Of a DNA stretch of 64,000 nucleotides, positions 1-9,565 are shown piece by piece; the first letter of the stretch is position 1, and every line of letters begins with the position of its first letter. This DNA is from Theileria orientalis strain Shintoku. Lineage: Eukaryota > Apicomplexa > Aconoidasida > Piroplasmida > Theileriidae. The DNA lies in NCBI RefSeq assembly GCF_000740895.1, contig NC_025263.1, positions 1,488,001 through 1,552,000 on the forward strand, in the 5' to 3' direction. The notes under the pieces were generated by a model that saw nothing but the letters and a program-made list of their open reading frames with translations, searched no databases and was not told the DNA's origin. The translations under genes and the position numbers were made by a program.

Positions 1-2535
1 AACGTCCACTCTGAAGGACAGGTGGTCCATGCTCGTGCCCTTCCTCTGCAGCTGCAGGATCAGGCCCATGCTTATCTGCGGACACCCCGTGCCGTACACG
101 TACGACTTGACCAGGTTCTGCAGGTTCGTTATGCACACTCTCAGCTGGTCGTGCTCTTCTCCCTTGCGCAGTATCCCCTGCACTCCCATCGACGCCTCCA
201 GCTTCTTCTCCTTGTTAAGCCTGTTTTGCGGCTTACTGTTCCAGAACAGCACATATCTGGCTAGCACTTCCCGCAGCATCCACTCCCATATGTTATCGTC
301 TTCTTCATTCGCGTCATTGCTGCCTGAAGTTAGTCCAACTACACTTGCGTCGCGACTTGCTGGTGGGTTTGCCTTAGTTACGACACTGTTACTGGTACTT
401 GCACTAGCGCTGACGCTGGCAGCAATACTAGGAGCTGGGCCTGCAGCGACACCGACACTAGCACTAGCGTTGACACTAGCACTAGCATTGACACTAGCAC
501 TAGCATTGACACTAGCACTAGCATTGAAACCAACACTGGTATCTGCAGTGGAGCCAATATCGTCGCTTTTGTCAGGACCTTCAGGGGCGTCGTTATCCGG
601 ATTTTGGTTGCCGGTAACGCTGCTTCCGTCACCCGCAGCGTTAACTTCAGTGCTCACATGATTGTTGTCGCTCTCGTCCAGGGCACCACTGGTGCCTTCA
701 CTCTGCTTACTGCTCTTTGGTCGCCCTGAGCACGTACTCAGGAACCGTTTGAATAGCGTCACTATGAACGACTCTGTTAGAAAACTCGTGTTTGCTATTA
801 TGCTCTCGAGCACGCTCGGTATCAGCTGGCACTTGAGCATGAACACTGCGTCCTCCATCAGCACCTGCTCCGATATCTCACTCGTGTGCTGAGGCCCTTC
901 TCTCCTTTTCGCCTTTTCACCGGTGGCTTTTTCCCCTTTTACAGTGCCCCCCTTCCACAGACCACTGACGTCTTCTGAGGCATTGTACTCCTTGGTAACT
1001 GTTAGTGGGTAGTAGTCTCCTAGCAACTCCACCATCGTTGCAAACAGCTCCCTTCTTGACCACACTCTCAACTTATGCTCCGTCGCTCCCAGGTTACGTT
1101 TTATGTATTGGTCCACCAGGTAACTCTGCAGCATAAGGTTCAGGTGCAGGTTCTTGGCTGCGTTGTGCACCCTCTTCACGTACAAACTCGACAGCCCCGT
1201 TGCTATTGCTATTCTCTTATCTATGCACTTCGCGTCATGGGTCAAGTCTGTGAAGGAGTGCAACACGTCCAGCGAGTACACCACCATGTTTCCTCCTGAT
1301 TTATAGTATAGGTCGTGGTACATTCTCGTCATTGGGTCCATGAAGGAGCAGAAAAGATAGTTTTCCGAGGCCGTGTATCCGCTGCAGCGCTTAAAATCCA
1401 CGTGGTTCTGGCTACGCAGACACGCCGACGCGTCCATGCTCTCCGGGAACGTCCCCGTCGGCAGAAAGAGCAGGTAGAGCCCGCACACCTCCATCTCCAG
1501 GACACTTTTGTACGTCTCCAGGCACAGCGTCGTCGCCACGTTCGTCGGCTCCAGCAGGTACCCGAACCCCCTCAGCGTGACGTAAATCAGCTTCGAGTTC
1601 GTTTGCAGCTCAAAGGTCGACTTCGACATCTGCACCAGCTCCTCGTCGCTGTCCACCTCCTCCGAGATCTCCTCCTTCTTCTCTACCTGCAGCCCGTCCC
1701 TAAAGTCGAACTGTCCTGCGAATATTCCGAAGCTTTCGTACACTGCAAGGCCTAAGGTGTGTGTAAGGTCTGTCTCTTCCAACTCAAATTTTTGTTCTCC
1801 CAGTGAAAATTCTGCGTTATTCATGCTTAATTCGTCTTCTGTAACGTTAAACGATGCAAATTTATACGTTTTCTTCTTCATATACTGCGTAACTTGGCGC
1901 TCGCCCAAACCTTCTCTCATTGGGAAGCCGCATATCACGTTGTAGTCCACTGGAACGGTCACATTGAACTCATATTTGAAGCACCGGTAGTCTTTGTTAA
2001 GGAAGGTGGGAAACCAGCAATTACTCGACTTAGCGGAGACCAGCAGTTTGTACTCCCGGTAGTTCGTCGACGCTCTGGGCAGAATCCAGTGTTTTTCAAA
2101 GTAAATCTCGCTATTCATGGCAGTCATGTCGTAGTAATCGAAAAAAATATCTAGACCGAACTCCGGTTTGGTTGGATCTATCTCAATGTACATTATGGAA
2201 TCGTTGAGAGACTGCACAGATAAATGAAGTCCCTCGTAACTCATGAGATCGACAGCGTTGTACGATTCTTCGAGAATTTTAGACTTAATTGTGTTATCAA
2301 CGGGCTTTAAAACAACGTACTGGACTTCAGAATCATTCAACAATACACGCTTGTAAACCGAGTTGCCTACCAAGGGTAAACTTATAGGTATCATATACTT
2401 CTCATCATTTTGAACTCTCTCGACACCAGTGCCGTCAATCTTCCTCAATTTAAGGTGAGTAAAGCCTTTAAGAGTGTAATTGTCAAAATCCAGTGTAACA
2501 TCCACCTTTTGGTGAATTAGTTTATAACTTACCAT
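1..2535 (-). CDS. TAF2: TAF2-like TFIID subunit (3' part missing)
   Basis: Open without a stop from the ATG at 2533-2535 to the window edge: 845 codons, with the C-terminus lying outside. The N-terminus reads as the catalytically dead M1-aminopeptidase fold of TAF2: a beta-rich start with HQKVDVTLDFDNYTLKGFTH, a segment SSNCWFPTFLNKDYRCFKYE that matches the TAF2 CWFP region, and a helical stretch around VVYSLDVLHSFTDLTHD that parallels the TAF2 LLHS region. No HEXXH zinc motif is seen, as expected of TAF2. The family is a subunit of TFIID that helps recognise promoters in the nucleus. A Ser/Ala/Asn low-complexity stretch holds four 18-bp repeats (454-525). The spacer to the next gene, which is divergent, is about 260 bp and A+T-rich. 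Identity rests on motif order only; a true M1 aminopeptidase is unlikely because the zinc site is missing. Confidence 0.65.
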   Translation of the reverse strand, partial: MVSYKLIHQKVDVTLDFDNYTLKGFTHLKLRKIDGTGVERVQNDEKYMIPISLPLVGNSVYKRVLLNDSEVQYVVLKPVDNTIKSKILEESYNAVDLMSYEGLHLSVQSLNDSIMYIEIDPTKPEFGLDIFFDYYDMTAMNSEIYFEKHWILPRASTNYREYKLLVSAKSSNCWFPTFLNKDYRCFKYEFNVTVPVDYNVICGFPMREGLGERQVTQYMKKKTYKFASFNVTEDELSMNNAEFSLGEQKFELEETDLTHTLGLAVYESFGIFAGQFDFRDGLQVEKKEEISEEVDSDEELVQMSKSTFELQTNSKLIYVTLRGFGYLLEPTNVATTLCLETYKSVLEMEVCGLYLLFLPTGTFPESMDASACLRSQNHVDFKRCSGYTASENYLFCSFMDPMTRMYHDLYYKSGGNMVVYSLDVLHSFTDLTHDAKCIDKRIAIATGLSSLYVKRVHNAAKNLHLNLMLQSYLVDQYIKRNLGATEHKLRVWSRRELFATMVELLGDYYPLTVTKEYNASEDVSGLWKGGTVKGEKATGEKAKRREGPQHTSEISEQVLMEDAVFMLKCQLIPSVLESIIANTSFLTESFIVTLFKRFLSTCSGRPKSSKQSEGTSGALDESDNNHVSTEVNAAGDGSSVTGNQNPDNDAPEGPDKSDDIGSTADTSVGFNASASVNASASVNASASVNASASVGVAAGPAPSIAASVSASASTSNSVVTKANPPASRDASVVGLTSGSNDANEEDDNIWEWMLREVLARYVLFWNSKPQNRLNKEKKLEASMGVQGILRKGEEHDQLRVCITNLQNLVKSYVYGTGCPQISMGLILQLQRKGTSMDHLSFRVDV
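454..525. repeat. 18-bp coding minisatellite, four units
   Basis: Four head-to-tail 18-bp units starting at 454, 472, 490 and 508. In the TAF2-like frame each encodes a six-residue Asn-Ala-Ser-Ala-Ser-Val unit. The unit is a multiple of three, so copy-number change keeps the frame. Confidence 0.9.
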
Positions 2536-2798
2536 TTTTGCGATTGCGATAAATTAAAAATAACTTAAACTACATATAAAATAAAATTTTGTACTAATTA
2601 AAATAACATAATATATACTGTTTGACCAACATAATTCCACAATATTTTGCTGCGTAATATATTATATTTATACACAAAAGTGACATTAACGTCAATCCCT
2701 GTATTAATCCTTTGAAATGTTAATTGTATTGACATATTGTGTAAAATAAACAGTTAGTTTTGAGTGAGGATTCCACAATCCTAAATCGCGGCGTGGAA

Positions 2799-5621
2799 AT
2801 GAAGAAGAACAAGAATAACGCCTTTAAAACGACGAAAAGTAGAGTCGGAAAGCAACATTTGAGGAAATTTAAGTCGGAAGATGAGAAGTTGCTGTCGAAC
2901 CTGAGCAGAGTTAAAAAAACAGTGAAGCTGACTACACAATCGATATCAATAAACAAGGATGCGCTTAACATAACGTCGAGAAGACTGACGTTCCCGGAGC
3001 TGGTGGGAAAATCTAGACATACCTCGGAAAATGTGAGAAATCACGCACTTCTAGGGCTGATAGAGTTTGTGAGAAGGTACGAAGAGGAAGGAAGGATAAA
3101 CGTGTACACGCTGCTGCAAGTGTCGTGCGCATCGATATTCAACGAGTCGAGTAAGCTGAGAACGTCGTCAAAAAACCTGCTGATGCTGGTGCTGGCGACG
3201 TATTTTGGAAAAAAAAACAACAGAAGAGGCTCGGAGATAATACACCTGTATTTGAAGCAGGGAATAATATGCTGCAACGGATCGAGAGACGCATCATTCT
3301 ACGATGACGTGTACGGACTGGTAGGAGCGGTAGCGGAGAGGTACCCATGGGTGCTGGTCGAGTACAAGGAAAAGTTGCTGGAATGTATGCTTAAAAACAC
3401 ACCAGAAGCACCGTCATTTAAGCACTTCAGCAGCGTATACTCACTATTTAAATTGAACACGAGCATTGATCGGAAAACACGAGAAGACTTGATAGAATAT
3501 GTGATAATTGTACAGTATAAAATGTTATCAAACACACGAGTAAATGATAACTACAAAGTTAACAGTAGTAATATAAGCAAGGTTAATGGTGGTAGTGGAA
3601 GAGTAAATGTAGCGAGTAAAACGAGTAGTACTTCAAGTAGTAGTGGAAAGCACAGGAAAGGACAAGACCATGAATCGAACGTTAGCGAAATAGAGTGTCT
3701 GTCAATAGCGTCAATGACAGTGAAGTCACTTAAGCTATTGTTAAGTAACTCGGAGCACATAAAGCAAAATGACCAGAGAATAGTAGATTTACTGCTGAGT
3801 GTGGACCTGTACGAGTTCGAAAGCATGACTGAAAGAGGAAAGCAGACGTACGACAAGCTGTTTGGAGACTTCATACAGACTAAATTAGAATTGGCACTTA
3901 GACTGTTGAAACAATACACAAGGCATCATTTGCCACTACTAGTGCCACTGATACAAGCGGAGAGTTTGAAGGAAAGCATAGAGTCGAGTAGGTTGGTAGA
4001 AATGTTGTATAAGGCGCACTCAGCAAAGTTAGATGAAATACTAACATTTGATAACAGTGTAAGCATTAGTAACGATTGTAACAGTGTAAGCATTAGTAAC
4101 GATTATAATAATGTGAACAATGGTAGCTATTATAATAATGTACACGACGATGCTGATAATGGCCTTGACAAAGATAATTATAAACAAAATCGTTATTACG
4201 ACAATGTGTATGACAATAATGGGCCTAGTAGTAATAAGCCTGGCAGTAGCGGTTATAACACGATTGGAAAGAAGGACGTGTCACTAAAAGTTAAGTCGGA
4301 ATGGGTTGGTAAGATATTGAGCATACTGTCAGAGTCGAAATTGAAAACGAATCAGCAATTGAAGACATATTTGAATCAACTAGTAAGTGGTACAGGTAAT
4401 AATGAAATGGGAAATGAAGAAGAAGGAAATGTGAGGAAAATATTAGTGAATATGTATTATGAAGCACTAAATAGTATGTTTGAGTCAGTGGTTGAGTCGC
4501 CAGTCGTATGGCCATTCATATGTTATATGAAGGGAGTGTCTCCAGTAGTATTCAAGGAAATATTTGATAAAACGCACAATGTTAGTGCATACAATAGCAC
4601 TCCCAGTGCTTTTAGTGCATACAGGAGTACTATGGATACTGGCAAACCATACAGAGGTATTGAGTTAGATTTTGAACGAGTCATGAGTCACTTCATAGGA
4701 AACATGGAAGAACACTTGGTGGGAACATTTATTAAAATGTGCTTACATATATCAAGTAATGATAGGAAAACAAATATATACTATAAACTGAGTGAAATTA
4801 AGAATTTGAAGGAGGAAGAGTACATGACATTGTCAAAGATATATTTAAATATGGAAGCAAGTGGCAGACTTAATGAGCATTTATCGCAAACAATAACAGA
4901 CTTGTATCGCAAGAAGTATGTAAGAGCAGTGAAGGATTGTATAAACGCATTGCTATTTCAGCTGTTTAACATAAAGGAGGAGGGAAGAGTTGACCGACAG
5001 GGAAGAGTGGTGATTAACTTTGATGTGGAAGGTGAAGTGAAGGAAAAGGTGGAGTACTTTATGGAATTTGCCATGAATTTCATAAGATTAATCACTGGTG
5101 AAGGTAGCAGTGTTGGTAGTAGTAGTGGTAGTAGTGAAGGTAACTATGGTATTATCAGAAATAACACCGATCCTGGTGCCAGTAGTACTAGTAGTAATAA
5201 CACCAATCCTGGTGCCAGTAGTACTAGTAGTAATAACACCAATCCTGGTGCCAGTAGTACTAGTAGTAATGGCAGTAACCACGGTACTGGTGCTAGTGGC
5301 ACTGCCGACAGTGCAGACAATGGTGGAAGTCAGGATAAAGGGGAAGAAAAAATGGAAGAAAATGGCTCTACTCAGGATTCTCTGATCAATTACATGATTA
5401 AAACGTTCATGGATAAGTATCTGACGGTGATGTGTAAAGTAGATAACAACGAAGACATGAGTAGCACAGTCAGGGAATTGATTGAAGAGTCATTGAGACC
5501 ACATTGTGAAAGCATTGAAAAGGGAAGAAGAAAGAGAGTGTATAAGATAATAAAAGAAGTGTTGGTGGAGTATATGAACAAGGAATCAGTGCCAGAGTGG
5601 GTAACAGCAGAATTGGAATAA
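2799..5621 (+). CDS. IPI1: IPI1/TEX10-like pre-rRNA processing protein
   Basis: A single exon of 940 residues. The frame is open from 2760, but the first ATG is at 2799, so that start is used. The N-terminus is Lys-rich with KSRVGKQHLRKFKSEDEK, followed by RRLTFPELVGKSRHTSENVR and NHALLGLIEFVRRY. This order (basic tail with a VGK motif, a Ser/Thr-rich linker, then HEAT-like helices) is that of IPI1/TEX10, which belongs to the Rix1-IPI complex that removes ITS2 from 60S pre-ribosomes. The rest is helical with Asn/Ser/Gly/Tyr-rich insertions near 4040-4260 and 5100-5340, the latter built of 36-bp repeats. At 940 residues it is much longer than yeast IPI1 because of these insertions and a TEX10-like C-terminal extension. 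It shares the ribosome-assembly theme with NSA1 nearby. Confidence 0.65.
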   Translation: MKKNKNNAFKTTKSRVGKQHLRKFKSEDEKLLSNLSRVKKTVKLTTQSISINKDALNITSRRLTFPELVGKSRHTSENVRNHALLGLIEFVRRYEEEGRINVYTLLQVSCASIFNESSKLRTSSKNLLMLVLATYFGKKNNRRGSEIIHLYLKQGIICCNGSRDASFYDDVYGLVGAVAERYPWVLVEYKEKLLECMLKNTPEAPSFKHFSSVYSLFKLNTSIDRKTREDLIEYVIIVQYKMLSNTRVNDNYKVNSSNISKVNGGSGRVNVASKTSSTSSSSGKHRKGQDHESNVSEIECLSIASMTVKSLKLLLSNSEHIKQNDQRIVDLLLSVDLYEFESMTERGKQTYDKLFGDFIQTKLELALRLLKQYTRHHLPLLVPLIQAESLKESIESSRLVEMLYKAHSAKLDEILTFDNSVSISNDCNSVSISNDYNNVNNGSYYNNVHDDADNGLDKDNYKQNRYYDNVYDNNGPSSNKPGSSGYNTIGKKDVSLKVKSEWVGKILSILSESKLKTNQQLKTYLNQLVSGTGNNEMGNEEEGNVRKILVNMYYEALNSMFESVVESPVVWPFICYMKGVSPVVFKEIFDKTHNVSAYNSTPSAFSAYRSTMDTGKPYRGIELDFERVMSHFIGNMEEHLVGTFIKMCLHISSNDRKTNIYYKLSEIKNLKEEEYMTLSKIYLNMEASGRLNEHLSQTITDLYRKKYVRAVKDCINALLFQLFNIKEEGRVDRQGRVVINFDVEGEVKEKVEYFMEFAMNFIRLITGEGSSVGSSSGSSEGNYGIIRNNTDPGASSTSSNNTNPGASSTSSNNTNPGASSTSSNGSNHGTGASGTADSADNGGSQDKGEEKMEENGSTQDSLINYMIKTFMDKYLTVMCKVDNNEDMSSTVRELIEESLRPHCESIEKGRRKRVYKIIKEVLVEYMNKESVPEWVTAELE
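5160..5267. repeat. 36-bp coding minisatellite, three units
   Basis: Three 36-bp units starting at 5160, 5196 and 5232 in the IPI1-like gene. Each encodes a 12-residue Asn/Pro/Gly/Ser/Thr-rich unit, and the first differs by one base. Confidence 0.9.
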
Positions 5622-5817
5622 AAAGACGGTAAAAATAATATTTTTAAAAATATAAAATATGTGTTAGATATGGTAGATGTTGTTGATCAATAAAACGAGC
5701 TGTTTGGGTTAACAGGTGGCTATTTATATAGTAATAAGTAAAGGGAGTACCCCATGGGTGAAGTGAGGAAACAGCAATACAATCACTGTGAACATAATAG
5801 AGTAAAAGATCGCAAAC

Positions 5818-6412
5818 ATGAGCGAAGATGATTTCTACCTGAGATACTAGTAAGTTGAACGCGCCAAACTTACATAAAACTGTGTAGCGTCGGACACGAG
5901 GGGAAGTTCGGCCACGAGTTCCTCGAGTTCGAACTGGACGGAAACGGACGACTGAGGTACGCAAACAACTCGAACTATAAGAGAGACGTGATGATCAAGA
6001 AGGAAGGTTGGTGGAAGTTGAGTAGCTAGGTAGAGTGAGCAAAAATAGATACCGCGCCCCCGAGTGACCATATAACAGCAATTTTCAGTGTACCTGCGGC
6101 CTGAGGTCGTGAACGAGATGAAGCGAATAGTGGTGGAGTCGGACGTGGCGAACGAGGACGACAGCGAGTGGCCTCAGCCTGACAGAATAGGGAAGCAGGA
6201 GCTGGAGGTGAAGCTGGGAGGCAAGTACCACACGTTCACGACCTCGAAGATAGGGTCGCTGCAGGAAATACAGTCCTCCAAGGACCCTCACGGCCTCAGG
6301 GTGTTCTACTACCTGATCCAGGACCTAAAATGTTTCGTGTTCTCATTAATAAGCCTGCACTTTAGAGTAAGAACCTAAGTAGATAGAAATTTTTCAGATT
6401 AAGCCCGTGTAA
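5818..6412 (+). CDS. MAGOH: Mago nashi (exon junction complex subunit)
   Basis: Four exons: 5818-5849, 5888-6006, 6089-6366, 6398-6412. Introns are 38, 82 and 31 bp with GT..AG ends, and the frame closes to a protein of about 147 residues, the usual Mago length. The sequence is almost canonical: [76 protein letters not shown], ending IKPV. Mago binds Y14 and, as part of the exon junction complex, is deposited on spliced mRNA. The last exon encodes only IKPV plus the stop, so an unspliced reading would miss the conserved C-terminus. This is one of the surest calls in the window. Confidence 0.97.
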
Positions 6413-6586
6413 ATTAAAGGAGTCGTGTTAGCGAAGGCGGTTCATAGCGACTTGGTTAATATTATTCACAATGACTTGACTAGGATTATTCACAACTATT
6501 TGGTTAATATCATTGACAACCATTTACAGTAAAAGATTCACAGCGTTTGACATTTACAGCGACTTACAATAGATTATTTACATCAA

Positions 6587-8887
6587 TTATAGAGAGTTGT
6601 CATCAGGTTCACCAGAGTCAGAGTCATCAGCGTTATCACCATCAGATTCATTAACGACGTCGGAATCCGAGGTACCAGCACCAAGATCATCAGCTTCAGT
6701 AGCGTCAGAGTCATTAACGTTCTCATCGTCAGAGTCACTCGAACCGTCGTCGTCAATAGCTTCTTCGGAGTCGGAGCCACGAGAGCGCTTGGAAGGAGGT
6801 GGTTCGTAGGACTCGGAATGCTTGAACTCAGCCTGGTCGTTAAAGCTGGTCATCAGGTACCTGTTCTTTACGAGGATGCACGACTGCTTCTGGTTGCAGT
6901 ACAGAGTGAACACGAGCTTGCCAGTGTTGAGGTTGACGACGTTGGAGAAGCGATCCAGTGAGGCCGATATCAGGTAGTCGCCGATGCACTTGAGGTCCAC
7001 GACTGACCCGTTGTGCATGTTAAAGCAGCCTAGAATTCTACAAACAAACTGGCTGTAGTGGTTACGCCTGAAGTGGACTCTCTTGTCGTTGTTCGAAGAT
7101 GAACACAGTCGCTTTCTAGCTTCTATTAAGTGTTGTACAATTTTATGCTTATCTGAGTCATTCAGCTTATAAACATCGTCAGCACGCAAAGGGCGCTTAC
7201 CAGCCCCTTTGACAGCGGTTCCACTTGATTCAGAGTCGTCTGTGCTATTTAAGGTGGTTGTACCAGTGTTTCTAACATTGGTGCTATCAGAGCTTGGCAG
7301 CTGACTCAAATCAACCATCGGCTGTATCTTCCTGTAAATCCACCATACTAGTCTGTCTCCGGTTAAAAACTGCAGATTGTAAATCGTTCCGAAGTTATCG
7401 CAAATGTACAGGTTGCAAAAGTCCCTCTTAACCTCATTGTAGTACCTAAGATATAGGCCGTCATTCAGCTTGAAAATGGAATACTGGCCACATCCACCAC
7501 TACTGGAACCATGTGTATTATCACCACTACTAAAACTAGTTGTATTATAACCACTACTAAAACTAGTTGTTTTACCACCTAGTCTAGTAGCGTCACTATT
7601 GTCAAGACTGTCCAGGCCATTTGCAACAGTGGCTGAGTCCTTGGGCGAACTTGCGTCAACAAAGTCCAGTGTGTAGGACGGCCTCGTGGCAAGCCTCAGA
7701 ATCGTCCTGTCGGTCTGCGAATACTTTTCATTTATGGACCTCGAGAGCCTCCTCCGGTGTTTCGTGTTAAAGTCCTCGTAAAGCAGAGAAAGCGACTTTT
7801 TGGAAAGGCCGATGCCGCGGTAGTCGCAAATGTTAAACTCGAACACTGGGTCCCTCTGACTCTTCGGGTCGTACACGTACACGAAGGAGTCCCTGGTGGC
7901 CACGCAAATGAGGTCGTCGTCGATCTCCTCCAGAATGCACAGGCTGGTGATTTCGAGTGTGCTTTGTAGCCCCAAAACCGTGTCATGAGGGAACTTGCCC
8001 ACCCACAGAACAGTCTCCGAGAAGAGGTCGACTATGGCTGGCGCGACGTTGGTGCCGCCCAGAACCAGTCTGTTTTTCATGACGCTGTGGACCTTGGCGT
8101 CCCTAATCGGCCCTCTGTATTTGTAAACTAGGAGTGCTCCAACGTACTCCTCGTGATCATTTGTGCTATTTGATTCGCTGTTCCCACTGCCACCATCAGC
8201 TGTAGCACTGTCGTTACTTTCCCCGCTTAGCTTCTGCTTTTTTACCTTTACGTTGCGATTTTTCTCCTTATTGCCATCGGAACCCGTGTGTTTACCTTCC
8301 GATTCCTTGTTTTTATTATTTTTTGGCGCTTCTTTGGTCAAGTGTTTAACCCTGGCTACGCTCTCGTCCTTATCGACAGACCAGTCAAAAACGTAAATGT
8401 AGCCTCGTTCGGTAACTGCCAGCAGCAGTCTGTCGTTGGTATCATACACATTTGGCCTTTTTGACTCAGGATACAGGGGAGAATCCTTATTTTTCTTATA
8501 AATCTCGGGTACGAAAGTATCAAAGTGATAATTCAGCATGGTGAGGTAGATACACCTGGAATCCAGCTTATACTCCCTGTTTATCTTCATTGTAAGGTAG
8601 TTGTAGCTAATCAGGGACCCATCTTTGTATCCGACAGTGATTTCATCCTCAGAGTAACCCCTATAAAAAAATATAAGTATGTGAAATATATGAATGAAGA
8701 ATATGAATTTTTGCACAAAAACGATCCTAATAAGTATTCGTGCTAACCCAAAGCCTCCAGACCAGCAAAGTGAAGTAATACCCTTATCCAAAGATTGGTC
8801 ATCCACGAGAGACAACCTCAACAGACTACGATTGGTAGTTTCAACCTCTTTCAGAAGACCTGTACATCCTCCAAGTAAATATTCCAT
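6587..8887 (-). CDS. NSA1: NSA1/WDR74-like ribosome biogenesis WD protein
   Basis: Two exons on the minus strand: 8887-8748 and 8660-6587, with an 87-bp intron (8661-8747). The joined protein has 737 residues. It starts MEYLLGGCTGLLKEV, the typical first blade of WDR74 (a short glycine-rich strand followed by LLKEV), and continues with seven-blade beta-propeller features such as LVLGGTNVAPAIVDLFSETV, DDLICVATRDSFVYVYDPKS and VDLKCIGDYLISASLDRFSN. NSA1/WDR74 acts with the AAA ATPase Rea1/NVL on nucleolar 60S precursors. Long Lys/Asn- and Ser-rich insertions and an acidic Ser/Asp tail (bases 6600-6790) make it nearly twice the size of human WDR74. It is convergent with MAGOH, with stops about 175 bp apart. 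Confidence 0.75.
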   Translation of the reverse strand: MEYLLGGCTGLLKEVETTNRSLLRLSLVDDQSLDKGITSLCWSGGFGLARILIRIVFVQKFIFFIHIFHILIFFYRGYSEDEITVGYKDGSLISYNYLTMKINREYKLDSRCIYLTMLNYHFDTFVPEIYKKNKDSPLYPESKRPNVYDTNDRLLLAVTERGYIYVFDWSVDKDESVARVKHLTKEAPKNNKNKESEGKHTGSDGNKEKNRNVKVKKQKLSGESNDSATADGGSGNSESNSTNDHEEYVGALLVYKYRGPIRDAKVHSVMKNRLVLGGTNVAPAIVDLFSETVLWVGKFPHDTVLGLQSTLEITSLCILEEIDDDLICVATRDSFVYVYDPKSQRDPVFEFNICDYRGIGLSKKSLSLLYEDFNTKHRRRLSRSINEKYSQTDRTILRLATRPSYTLDFVDASSPKDSATVANGLDSLDNSDATRLGGKTTSFSSGYNTTSFSSGDNTHGSSSGGCGQYSIFKLNDGLYLRYYNEVKRDFCNLYICDNFGTIYNLQFLTGDRLVWWIYRKIQPMVDLSQLPSSDSTNVRNTGTTTLNSTDDSESSGTAVKGAGKRPLRADDVYKLNDSDKHKIVQHLIEARKRLCSSSNNDKRVHFRRNHYSQFVCRILGCFNMHNGSVVDLKCIGDYLISASLDRFSNVVNLNTGKLVFTLYCNQKQSCILVKNRYLMTSFNDQAEFKHSESYEPPPSKRSRGSDSEEAIDDDGSSDSDDENVNDSDATEADDLGAGTSDSDVVNESDGDNADDSDSGEPDDNSL

Positions 8888-9565
8888 AATGCGATATAAA
8901 TTGTGTAAATTAGATACTAATAAAATATAAATTATGGCACCTCCGTATAGGGATAATACAAAATGAAATGAATAAATTAGTGTATAAATTTACACATAAA
9001 GCATAATTATAATGAATATACATCATTAATGTGTGCGGAGCAATGAACAGTGGATGATTTTAAATCAATTTAGTGAACACGAAGAATAAGGATGTCGTTA
9101 AAAAAAATGAGTATATTTGGGAAAAATAGTAAAAAGTGTAAGTTGTAAATAATAGCACATGTTAATTACATGATTTATTAAGTGAAAAAGCATATTTGCA
9201 TTTTGAGGATACTAACTTTTCTGTTCCCCAGAGTGTAAAAATAAGTTAGGGACAGTATTTGAACTTATATAAAAATATTGTTATTTTGTTTATTTTTATT
9301 TTAATTGTTGTAGCATATTAATTCTAAGCGAATTAGCTATTTAGCACGGCTTGCTCCAGCTAATTAAATGTAATTTACACCTACCTTCTAATGTAACATA
9401 CCTTAGATCTTATTAATTGTACCATTTTCACTTAAATACTTGTTAAAATTTAAAATAAATTTAACCACTGAAGTAAAAATTGCCCTGCCAAATTTTTGCT
9501 CCAGTATCTTTAATTAAAATTTAAATCACAATATTTTATTTTAATTCAGTCTCAATTTGACTTAA
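8888..9565. other. Divergent spacer with possible orphan spliced mini-ORF
   Basis: A+T-rich spacer between the starts of NSA1 (-) and the START gene (+), so it probably holds both promoters. At 9092 an ATG opens a 15-codon plus-strand reading that runs into GTAAGT at 9138. A TACTAAC branch-like motif at 9210-9216 is followed by a pyrimidine tract and AG at 9230-9231. Splicing there ends the frame almost at once, so this may be a 5'-leader intron rather than a gene. No tRNA-like fold or longer ORF is seen. Confidence 0.35.

Noticed and set aside
29..661. 210-residue plus-strand frame with a Thr/Leu/Ala repeat
   Set aside because: Antisense to the TAF2-like gene. The repeat is the 18-bp minisatellite read backwards.
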